Origin: Pseudarcicella hirudinis
Lineage (GTDB): Bacteria > Bacteroidota > Bacteroidia > Cytophagales > Spirosomataceae
Assembly (NCBI RefSeq): GCF_900115665.1
Contig: NZ_FOXH01000022.1
Location: forward strand, 1 to 64,000
Direction: 5' to 3'
Length of the DNA: 64,000 bases
Within the stretch, counting starts at the first letter, position 1; every line of letters begins with the position of its first letter. This document shows, piece after piece, positions 8,844 to 15,307 of this stretch. The translations under genes were made by a program, and so were the position numbers. Under the pieces are notes generated by a model that saw only the letters and a program-made list of their open reading frames with translations, searched no databases and was not told where the DNA came from.

Positions 8844-9180
8844 TTAACCACTGGCATGATCCGATTTTAAAGAATTTTAGTTTTAAAGTCCAGAAACAAA
8901 AACTATGATTTATACAGAATACACCGGTCAATATACTGCGATCGGGGTGGTAAAATATGGTCTTTTCTGTCCTGACCGATGTTGTTCTGAAATTGCAGTC
9001 CTTTGAAAAACAAGGATAATAACTTCAGTATCCGGAAAATCAGATCTTATCTCTCCCGACGGTATTTACTCAAATAAAATTCTAACGGTAACGTGTAGTC
9101 TCCTGCGACAGCTTTGTCAAATCTCTAAGGAAAGTCGGTGGTTGGCAATTCTTAAAATTTGACGGGCTGTCGCAGAGACT
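8844..9180 (+). ncRNA. Structured 5' leader RNA of the arylsulfatase gene (copy 1)
   Basis: The mRNA leader of about 480 nt has three parts that recur in the leader at 12434-12705. (1) A 5' block TTAACCACTGGCATG (8844-8858) whose ATG opens a four-codon frame MIRF. (2) A 33-codon frame with Cys codons (8905-9006). (3) A nested hairpin: P1 9097-9112 with 9166-9180 (15 bp, one bulge), P2 GTCAAAT/ATTTGAC (9116-9122 with 9157-9163), P3 GAA/TTC (9130-9132 with 9149-9151), and an apical stem GTC/GGC closing the loop GGTGGTT (9137-9143). That loop can pair with AACCACT at 8846-8852. P1 and P2 differ in sequence from the other copy while the pairing is kept. I do not recognise it as a described riboswitch class. 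Confidence 0.65.
8905..9006 (+). CDS. Cysteine-containing upstream ORF (33 codons, copy 1)
   Basis: A short frame inside the arylsulfatase leader, ATG at 8905, stop TGA at 9004-9006. It contains VVKYGLFCPDRCC: Cys at codons 22, 26 and 27, close to the C-terminal end. The leader at 12446-12592 has a frame with the related stretch VVVYGFQFYCC. A run of Cys codons in a leader peptide ahead of a sulfur gene suggests ribosome stalling on charged tRNA-Cys supply (attenuation-type control). That is inference; no ribosome-binding site is evident, as is normal for Bacteroidota. Confidence 0.5.
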   Translation: MIYTEYTGQYTAIGVVKYGLFCPDRCCSEIAVL

Positions 9181-9288
9181 TCTATTACCAGAACCTTTCT
9201 TTTCTCATCAGATAATAATCCCGGAAGGGTTAAAATCTCCAATTAAATATCATAAATTTAAAATATTGAATCATTTACTTTTTTGAAT

Positions 9289-10917
9289 ATGAAATTAAAA
9301 TTCATGCCATTGCTGCTTATTCTTGTTTCAGGTTTTGCTTCGCATGCTCAAAAGAAAAAGAAAGATGTCCCGCCTAACATCATCCTGATTATGGTGGATG
9401 ATATGGGTTATTCTGACCTTGGCTCCTATGGTTCTGAGATTCACACACCGAACCTCGACAAACTGGCTTACGAAGGGATTAGGTTCAGGGAGTTTTATAA
9501 TAACTCCATCTGTGCTCCTACCAGAGCTTCACTGATTACAGGACAATATCCGCATAAAGCCGGCGTCGGTTATTTTGATATAAATCTTGGCTTACCTCCT
9601 TATCAGGGTTATCTGAACAAAGAATCCCTGACTTTCGGGGAAGTTCTCAAACAAGCGGGTTACAGTACATTCCTGTCTGGAAAATGGCATGTTGGAAACG
9701 ACAAATCCGGCTGGCCGAACCAAAGAGGTTTTGATCAGTTTTATGGCATTATCGGTGGTGCTTCCAATTACTTCAACACCGACTCTATTCCTTTGGGAAG
9801 ACAATATCCGGTAAATCTTATCGAAAATAATGAAAAACTGCATCCTAAACCGGATTCTTATTATCTCACAGATGAAATAACCAATCATGCCGTAAAGTTC
9901 ATTGATGATCAGAACAACACCGGCAAACCTTTTTTCCTTTATCTGGCCTATACAGCGCCTCACTGGCCTTTACAGGCTTTACCGGAAGACATAGCAAAAT
10001 ACAAAGGGTTGTATGACAAAGGCTGGGATGAAATCAGAGCCAAACGCCTTGCCCGTCAAAAGGAGTCAGGTCTTTTGGATGCCAGACAATCAGTTGCCGA
10101 AAGGGATGCTGATGTTCCGGCCTGGAAACACCTGACTTACGGAGAACAGCAGCTCTGGAAAAGCAAAATGGAAGTATATGCTGCCATGCTAGATCGGGTA
10201 GATCAGGGAGTCGGAAAATTACTTGAAACACTGAAAAGACTCAAAAAAGATGAAAATACTTTAATCGTTTTTATTTCAGACAATGGGGCTCCGGCTGAAG
10301 ATGTAGAGCATTGGGGTGGAAAAGCGGGAATAAATACCGGACCTGTAGGAACTTCAGGATCCTTTGAATCACAAGGGAAAAACTGGTCTTTCGTTTCCAA
10401 CGCTCCTTTTCGTTCATTCAAGTCATTCGCTTATGAAGGTGGAATCAGTTCTCCTTTTATTGCCTGGTTTCCTAAGAAAATCAAAGCTGGTGGTTTGGTG
10501 AAAGGAACGGCCCATCTGATAGACCTTGCTCCTACCTTTTATGAATTAGCTGACACAAAATATCCGGCTGTTTACAATGGTATTCAAACCAATCCATTAC
10601 CGGGTAAAAGCCTTACAGGTTTACTTTTTGAAGGCAAAGAACTTGAAAGAGAACAGCCAATATTCTGGGAAAGAGCAGGAAACAGGGCCGTAAGAAAAGG
10701 TAAATGGAAGTTGGTTTCAATCTTCCCCTCTTATCAATGGCAGTTGTATGACTTAGAAACGGATAGAGGAGAAACCCAAAACCTGGCGACCAGATTTCCA
10801 TCAGTAGTGGACGATCTTGCTGCACTTTATTTCAAATGGGCCAATGAAAACGGTGTGGTTGACTATGACAAAATAAAACCCGCCACCCCGCTTTTACCAA
10901 CCAATAAAAAGAATTGA
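9289..10917 (+). CDS. Arylsulfatase (FGly-dependent, exported)
   Basis: A 542-residue sulfatase with an N-terminal signal peptide (cleavage near SHAQ), hydrolysing sulfate esters in the periplasm. The alkaline-phosphatase fold shows the calcium site VDDMGYSDLG, the maturation motif CAPTR with Cys75 destined to become formylglycine, GKWHVG, and the late metal ligand SDNGAP. The SGKWHVGND-type middle region and length match type I arylsulfatases (AtsA group). The ATG at 9289 is preferred to an in-frame TTG at 9283. Cys75 is the only Cys, and Met is scarce after the signal peptide. The gene for its maturing enzyme follows 161 nt downstream. The natural sulfate ester is not predictable. Expression is probably governed by the palindrome at 8803 and the leader RNA. 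Confidence 0.93.
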   Translation: MKLKFMPLLLILVSGFASHAQKKKKDVPPNIILIMVDDMGYSDLGSYGSEIHTPNLDKLAYEGIRFREFYNNSICAPTRASLITGQYPHKAGVGYFDINLGLPPYQGYLNKESLTFGEVLKQAGYSTFLSGKWHVGNDKSGWPNQRGFDQFYGIIGGASNYFNTDSIPLGRQYPVNLIENNEKLHPKPDSYYLTDEITNHAVKFIDDQNNTGKPFFLYLAYTAPHWPLQALPEDIAKYKGLYDKGWDEIRAKRLARQKESGLLDARQSVAERDADVPAWKHLTYGEQQLWKSKMEVYAAMLDRVDQGVGKLLETLKRLKKDENTLIVFISDNGAPAEDVEHWGGKAGINTGPVGTSGSFESQGKNWSFVSNAPFRSFKSFAYEGGISSPFIAWFPKKIKAGGLVKGTAHLIDLAPTFYELADTKYPAVYNGIQTNPLPGKSLTGLLFEGKELEREQPIFWERAGNRAVRKGKWKLVSIFPSYQWQLYDLETDRGETQNLATRFPSVVDDLAALYFKWANENGVVDYDKIKPATPLLPTNKKN

Positions 10918-11078
10918 TCAGGACATTTGAAGAGAAAAGAGTTTCTTTCCGCAATTACAATGTACTTTTATCTTTTCAGTAACAACTCAGAGAAATAAAT
11001 CGGGATATCACTTGAAGTTTTTCAACCTTATTCTCAATTTTACTTCTTATTTATCAACTGCCATTATAACAAATTGAA

Positions 11079-12209
11079 ATGAAGTCCGGAAAATTAATTG
11101 GGTTATTTGCCAAAACATATCTTTTTTCACAGTTTTTAGCCTGCACTCCCCAGCAAAAAAGCGGAGAGAACACCGCTGTTTCAGAAAATAAAGGCGATAA
11201 AAAGGTGAATTGTACTACTTGCAAAGCCCCTTCTTCAAGAAAAGCATTGTTACAATCGGCAGAGGTAATACAGACAACAACAGGTTCCAATGAAGAAATG
11301 GTGTGGATTGCCGGAGGAACTTTTCAGATGGGCTCAAATGATTTTCCGGATTCCAGACCAATTCATGCGGTTTCGGTAAATGGATTCTGGATGGATGAGC
11401 ATGAGGTAACCAATGCCCAGTTTGCAAAGTTTGTCAAAGCTACGGGATTCAAAACAGTTGCAGAACGACCGTTAAGTCCGGCAGATTATCCTGATGTTCC
11501 GATAGAAAAATTAGTCTCAGGTTCAGCGGTATTTTCTCCTCCCCGGCAAAAGGTTCCCCTGAATAATCCTCTCCGATGGTGGAAATATGTGGCTGGTGCC
11601 AATTGGAGACAGCCCAAAGGCCCCGGAAGTTCGATTAAAGGTAAAGAAAATGAACCCGTTGTACAGGTATGCTATGAAGATGCTGCAGCTTACGCAAAGT
11701 GGGCAGGAAAGCGCCTTCCGACTGAAGCAGAATGGGAATTTGCGGCAAGAAACGGAAGCAATACTAAGTATTACTGGGGAAATGAATTAAAACCCAAAGG
11801 CAAATGGGTTGCAAACATTTTTCAGGGAAATTTTCCTGATGCAAATGCCGCAGAAGATGGTTTCAGAGAATTGGCCCCGGTAAAGTCCTTTCCCAAAAAT
11901 GCAAGAGGACTCTATGATATGGATGGAAACGTCTGGGAATGGTGCAGTGATTTATACAGACCCGACTATTATCAAAAAAGTGCTTCTTCTAATCCAAAAG
12001 GCCCTGCCGATAGCTACGATCCGGAAGAACCCGGAGCTGTTAAACATGTACAGAGAGGCGGGTCTTTCCTTTGCAGTGACCAATACTGCATTCGTTATAA
12101 AGCCGGAAGTCGTGGAAAAGGAGAAGTAAGCAGCGCCAGTAACAACCTGGGGTTCCGCTGTGTTAAAGATGCTCAACCATCTCATCAGGGAAAATTAAAG
12201 ACCTTATAA
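11079..12209 (+). CDS. Formylglycine-generating enzyme (SUMF1-type), lipoprotein
   Basis: Oxidises the sulfatase cysteine to formylglycine using O2. The 376-residue protein has a lipobox-like FLAC (Cys22), so it is probably anchored in the cell envelope. The FGE-sulfatase domain runs from about residue 72 to 362, with MVWIAGGTFQMGS, EVTNAQFAKFV, RLPTEAEWEFAAR, GNVWEWCSD and the C-terminal block RGGSFLCSDQYCIRY. Cys332 and Cys337 match the redox/copper cysteine pair of true FGE (human C336/C341), and SSASNNLGFRC follows, so this is a real FGE rather than one of the many family members that lack the cysteines. It sits directly after its likely substrate, the arylsulfatase. Confidence 0.92.
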   Translation: MKSGKLIGLFAKTYLFSQFLACTPQQKSGENTAVSENKGDKKVNCTTCKAPSSRKALLQSAEVIQTTTGSNEEMVWIAGGTFQMGSNDFPDSRPIHAVSVNGFWMDEHEVTNAQFAKFVKATGFKTVAERPLSPADYPDVPIEKLVSGSAVFSPPRQKVPLNNPLRWWKYVAGANWRQPKGPGSSIKGKENEPVVQVCYEDAAAYAKWAGKRLPTEAEWEFAARNGSNTKYYWGNELKPKGKWVANIFQGNFPDANAAEDGFRELAPVKSFPKNARGLYDMDGNVWEWCSDLYRPDYYQKSASSNPKGPADSYDPEEPGAVKHVQRGGSFLCSDQYCIRYKAGSRGKGEVSSASNNLGFRCVKDAQPSHQGKLKTL

Positions 12210-12219
12210 TTTCAGCTGC

Positions 12220-12265
12220 CGGCCGGCTTCAGATATTTCTTTGAAAAAGGTTTCTGAAGCCGGAA
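12220..12265 (+). other. Perfect 11-bp hairpin after the FGE gene
   Basis: CCGGCTTCAGA pairs with TCTGAAGCCGG around a loop of roughly 20 nt, about 10 nt past the FGE stop codon. No T run follows, so it is either a 3'-end stabilising hairpin or an imperfect terminator. Confidence 0.55.
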
Positions 12266-12357
12266 ACATTAGCAATCTCTAATCTGCTTCGTTCTTATTT
12301 CTACACAGCGTTTCCGATATTTTTCTCAAATAAAATACATTTTTTCCCTGTCGATAA

Positions 12358-12405
12358 TTTGGATTTATAAAAACATTAAACCATCTTTGTCTATAGAAAT
12401 TATAG
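12358..12405 (+). promoter_or_regulatory. Class A promoter with operator over the start site (binding-protein leader)
   Basis: A -33 box TTTG (12358-12361), 20 nt, -7 box CATCTTTG (12382-12389), one base, then CTATAGAAATTATAG (12391-12405). The architecture matches the arylsulfatase promoter base for base in spacing, which strongly suggests the same repressor acts on both. Confidence 0.75.
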
Positions 12406-12433
12406 GATTATAAAATCCAACAGAAGTTCCAGG

Positions 12434-12705
12434 TTAACCACCAGCATGGTACGACTGAATATCTTTTTTCAAATGATTGAGTGCAAAACAATTTGCTCCA
12501 TGACATTTAACATTCGCAATTCCCAGGAGGTGGTAGTGTACGGCTTTCAATTTTACTGTTGTCCGCAGCAGTCCCCTCCTGTTTACATATAAAAAAACCA
12601 TATTGGTCTGAAAGGAAACAATCAGTTTTTCAAGCGATAGTACTGTCGAACCGGCCTGAAATGTCGGTGGTTGACGGTTCTCCGGTTTGGCATACTTTCG
12701 CTTGA
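12434..12705 (+). ncRNA. Structured 5' leader RNA of the binding-protein gene (copy 2)
   Basis: Second copy of the leader element. The 5' block TTAACCACCAGCATG (12434-12448) is nearly identical to copy 1. It is followed by a Cys-rich upstream frame and a nested hairpin: P1 TCAAGCGA/TCGCTTGA (12630-12637 with 12698-12705) plus AGTA/TACT (12639-12642 with 12693-12696), P2 AACCGG/CCGGTT (12649-12654 with 12682-12687), P3 GAA/TTC (12658-12660 with 12678-12680), and an apical GTC/GAC stem closing loop GGTGGTT (12666-12672). The loop is perfectly complementary to AACCACC at 12436-12442; extending the duplex outward adds a U-G and a U-A pair. The binding-protein ATG is 96 nt beyond P1. Confidence 0.65.
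12446..12592 (+). CDS. Cysteine-containing upstream ORF (48 codons, copy 2)
   Basis: A frame opened by the ATG of the conserved 5' block (12446) and ending at TAA 12590-12592. Cys occurs at codons 13, 17, 38 and 39; the tandem Cys pair (12557-12562) lies in VVVYGFQFYCCP, similar to VVKYGLFCPDRCC of copy 1. If translation starts instead at Met19 (12500), the peptide is 30 residues, close to the 33 of copy 1. Proposed role as a cysteine-sensing leader peptide is inference. Confidence 0.5.
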   Translation: MVRLNIFFQMIECKTICSMTFNIRNSQEVVVYGFQFYCCPQQSPPVYI

Positions 12706-12801
12706 GGAATAAATTATCTGTTCAGATCAATTCTAATTACGTAAATCAAACTCTATGATTCAGGCAATATCATTGTTTCCTGAAAAGAAAATACTGGTCC
12801 G

Positions 12802-13722
12802 ATGAAAACAAGATTTTTAACATTTTCCCTCCTGCTTTTAGCTTTGGGAACCTTTGCGCAGCAATCCAGTCATGTGTATCTGAGTGGTACTCGTTTTACT
12901 TATCCTTTAATCGAGAAATGGATTGCAGAATACAGCAAAACTTACCCGAATGCTAATATAAGGCTATTAACCAAGACCAATGACAGCGTAAATGTCACCA
13001 TCATTGCACATTATCCGGAGAAATCAATCCTCGATGAAAATAAGGATTTAGTCACCGTTTCCCGTTTTGCCCTGTTACCTGTTGCCAGTGAGAAAAATCT
13101 CCTTGCGCAGAAAACGCTGAAAAAAGGCATTAAAAAGGAAGACCTTCAGAAGGTTTTCTTCGAAGATGCTGAAGATGACCTGGAACAGGATAAATCTCAG
13201 GCGCATTTTCAGGTATATACCCGGGCAAGCAAGGTTTGTTCTTCCATTACTTTCGCCAAATATTTTGGGAATGATGCCGATAATATTGTCGGAAAAGGGA
13301 TTTCAGGAGATGACAAACACCTGCTGGATGCAATCAGGCGGGATTCTCTTGGTATTACATACAATAACCTTGGCTTTATCTACGATTTGCAGACCAGATC
13401 ACCCCTGAAAGGTTTTTCAGTCATTCCGATAGATCTGAATAGTAACGGGAAACTGGACAAAGATGAACAGATTTATGAAAATCTTGATTTACTGGTAAGT
13501 TACCTGGAGAAAAACCCTTCGGCGAAATCCATTCCAACAGAAAAAGTATTTTTCATTACACCCAAAAACAGCAATAATCAGGAACTGAAAAGATTCACTG
13601 CATGGGTACAAAGAGAAGGGCAGGCATTTTCAAACAAGCTTGGTTTTATATCGCTGGGTGAAGTAAGCGATAATAAAAGTGCTTACCTGAATATTAAGTC
13701 TTCTTCTGAACCTAATAAATAG
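12802..13722 (+). CDS. Periplasmic substrate-binding protein, PstS/PBP-like, sulfur-poor
   Basis: A 306-residue exported protein (signal peptide ending near TFAQ) of the type 2 periplasmic binding fold related to phosphate/sulfate binding proteins. Segments such as YLSGTRFTYPLIEKWIAEY, LVTVSRFALLPVAS and GITYNNLGFIYD fit that fold. No ABC permease or ATPase is nearby, so a partner must be elsewhere or it may serve a TonB-dependent system. The composition is remarkable: the initiator is the only Met, and there is one Cys. That is the expected signature of a protein made in bulk under sulfur starvation. Its promoter, operator and leader are near copies of those of the arylsulfatase gene. Sulfate or an organic sulfate is the best guess for the ligand (inference). 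Confidence 0.8.
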   Translation: MKTRFLTFSLLLLALGTFAQQSSHVYLSGTRFTYPLIEKWIAEYSKTYPNANIRLLTKTNDSVNVTIIAHYPEKSILDENKDLVTVSRFALLPVASEKNLLAQKTLKKGIKKEDLQKVFFEDAEDDLEQDKSQAHFQVYTRASKVCSSITFAKYFGNDADNIVGKGISGDDKHLLDAIRRDSLGITYNNLGFIYDLQTRSPLKGFSVIPIDLNSNGKLDKDEQIYENLDLLVSYLEKNPSAKSIPTEKVFFITPKNSNNQELKRFTAWVQREGQAFSNKLGFISLGEVSDNKSAYLNIKSSSEPNK

Positions 13723-13726
13723 TACC

Positions 13727-13774
13727 CCGGCACCTGCGTTTTTGCTGAGCATAAAAAATTATGGTGCCGGTTTT
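13727..13774 (+). terminator. Intrinsic terminator after the binding-protein gene
   Basis: CCGGCACC (13727-13734) pairs with GGTGCCGG (13763-13770), followed by TTTT. The loop is long (28 nt) and AT-rich. It begins 5 nt past the stop codon. Confidence 0.75.
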
Positions 13775-13882
13775 AACACTGAATCTGATTTTAACGAAAA
13801 TATCAGATTTGCTTAGCTTTTGAGTTTGTTTGACGACGGCCGCTTAGTATATTGAGAATTCGTTAAACAAAGCTTTTTTAAA

Positions 13883-14428
13883 ATGATAAACCATTTTTTA
13901 ACCATTCCGGGGTTCGGAAGTTCCGGCCCTGCCCACTGGCAAACTATCTGGGAAGATCAGTATAAAGGAAAATTCAGCAGACTGGAGCAAAGAGACTGGG
14001 AAAACCCGGAAAAAACCGAATGGGTTGAAAATCTGCAGAATCAGGTACAAAATCTGACAGAGCCTACGATACTGATTGCTCATAGCCTGGGGTGTCTGAC
14101 AGTAGTGCACTGGGCTGCAAAATATTCATCCGACTTAATAAAGGGAGCTTTCTTAGTTGCTCCGGCAGATGCCGAACAAGATAATTTCCCGGAAGTAATT
14201 AAGAATTTCAGCCCTGTCCCAACCCTGAAAATAGCATTCCCGACAATTTTAGTTGCCAGTACCAATGATGAATATTCAAGCATCAAAAGAGCTGAATTCT
14301 TTGCTGAAAGCTGGGGAAGCCATTTTATAAACATTGGCGATTTCGGGCACATTAATGCACATTCAGGTCTGGGAGACTGGCAGGCAGGAAAAAATATTTT
14401 TACTGAAAATTTTAGTATCAGGTTTTAA
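13883..14428 (+). CDS. RBBP9/YdeN-family serine hydrolase
   Basis: A 181-residue alpha/beta hydrolase of the RBBP9/YdeN group. It starts with the hallmark LTIPGFGSSGPAHWQTIWE and has the nucleophile elbow IAHSLGC (Ser about residue 67) and the late acid/His region NDEYSS and FGHINAHSGLGDW. Cytoplasmic, no signal peptide. Family members are small esterases or aminopeptidase-like serine hydrolases; the natural substrate is unknown. It lies between the binding-protein gene and tRNA-Cys, with a terminator before it, and carries no visible operator of the sulfur type. Confidence 0.85.
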   Translation: MINHFLTIPGFGSSGPAHWQTIWEDQYKGKFSRLEQRDWENPEKTEWVENLQNQVQNLTEPTILIAHSLGCLTVVHWAAKYSSDLIKGAFLVAPADAEQDNFPEVIKNFSPVPTLKIAFPTILVASTNDEYSSIKRAEFFAESWGSHFINIGDFGHINAHSGLGDWQAGKNIFTENFSIRF

Positions 14429-14487
14429 AAATTGATGTCAAAGGTCATTCATTTATTGGCAGCATAACATACATTTTTAAGGCATAA

Positions 14488-14560
14488 GGTCGCTTGGTCG
14501 AGTTGGTTTAGGCAGGGGTCTGCAAAACCTCACACGGCGGTTCGAGTCCGCCAGTGACCT
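14488..14560 (+). tRNA. tRNA-Cys (GCA anticodon)
   Basis: A 73-nt cloverleaf. Acceptor GGTCGCT/AGTGACC (14488-14494 with 14553-14559) with discriminator T73, which is required for cysteine identity. Anticodon arm GGGGT/ACCTC with loop CTGCAAA, anticodon GCA. T arm GGCGG-TTCGAGT-CCGCC. CCA is not encoded. The downstream redoxin gene starts 20 nt after the tRNA, so both may share a transcript. A tRNA-Cys within a cluster whose leaders carry Cys codons is noteworthy. Confidence 0.97.
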
Positions 14561-14580
14561 CTTCATTTTTTCATCAACTT

Positions 14581-15171
14581 ATGCAAACTAAAAAAATTGA
14601 GCCTTCTTCCGGAAATGGCCTGAAAAGCTTTCGTCCCAAAGCATTACAGGCAAGTAATACCGCACCGGATTTTACTATTTTAAAAGCAAACGGAAGCTGG
14701 CAGAAATTACCGGAAACACTTGAAAATTTACCCTATTTCAAATTAAGTCAGCTTATCAGATTACGTCCGCTGGTTCTCAGTTTCTATTCTCCTTCCTGGA
14801 GCAGTTACGGAGATATTCACCTGGAATTACTTCAAAAAGCGCATAAAAGAATTAAAGACATCGGAGCAGAAATATTGATCCTGACCAATGTGGGTCCTGA
14901 GAATCTTTCCAGACTGACACAGAAATACAAACTGAGCATTAATATCTGTTATGATCAGAATAACCAGATAGCCAGGTCTTTCGGGATATTTTCAGAAAAC
15001 TATCCGATCTGGAAACGAACAACAGGTATCAGTGAACAGGTTCCTCTTCCGGCAACCTATATCATTATGCCAAACAGGCTTATTATTCACGATTTTGTGG
15101 ACGAAGACTTCGATAACTTCTTTTCAATCCGCGAACTCGAAGCATTTATCAAAGTCTATCTTCGTAATTAA
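14581..15171 (+). CDS. Peroxiredoxin-like (AhpC/TSA) protein lacking the catalytic cysteine
   Basis: A 196-residue cytoplasmic protein of the thioredoxin/AhpC-TSA fold: APDFTILKANGSW at the start, LSFYSPSWSSYG where a peroxiredoxin would have its peroxidatic Cys, and PATYIIMPN as the cis-Pro strand. Ser/Trp occupy the active-site positions, and the only Cys (NICYD) lies in the second half. Only two Met. The ATG at 14581 is used because an in-frame GTG at 14554 would lie inside tRNA-Cys. It is paralogous to the next gene. Function unknown: it may be a non-catalytic redoxin or a sulfur-free substitute. Confidence 0.8.
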   Translation: MQTKKIEPSSGNGLKSFRPKALQASNTAPDFTILKANGSWQKLPETLENLPYFKLSQLIRLRPLVLSFYSPSWSSYGDIHLELLQKAHKRIKDIGAEILILTNVGPENLSRLTQKYKLSINICYDQNNQIARSFGIFSENYPIWKRTTGISEQVPLPATYIIMPNRLIIHDFVDEDFDNFFSIRELEAFIKVYLRN

Positions 15172-15211
15172 GCCCGGTGCTGAAGATAATTTTAAAATAT
15201 TAAAAATTAGT

Positions 15212-15254
15212 CTATAAAATTTATAGGATATATAGTTTTATATTTATACCTTTG
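15212..15254 (+). promoter_or_regulatory. Class B promoter with shared 15-bp operator (for the second redoxin-like gene)
   Basis: CTATAAAATTTATAG (15212-15226), exactly 20 nt, then a perfect -7 element TACCTTTG (15247-15254). There is no TTTG -33 box; the palindrome occupies its place, as at 8588-8630. The expected start near 15259 leaves a 49-nt leader. Confidence 0.72.
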
Positions 15255-15307
15255 TATCAGCAAATTAAAACAACCTCATCTGGTATCAAATAAAACAGTT
15301 CGGAAAC

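Noticed and set aside
9097-9180. Assignment of the leader hairpin to SAM-I, SAM-II, cobalamin or TPP riboswitches
   Set aside because: None of the conserved core strings of those classes that I know is present; the conserved core here is GTCGGTGGTTGRC.
14554-14580. GTG start of the redoxin gene inside tRNA-Cys
   Set aside because: The frame would overlap the acceptor arm; the ATG at 14581 is a better start.
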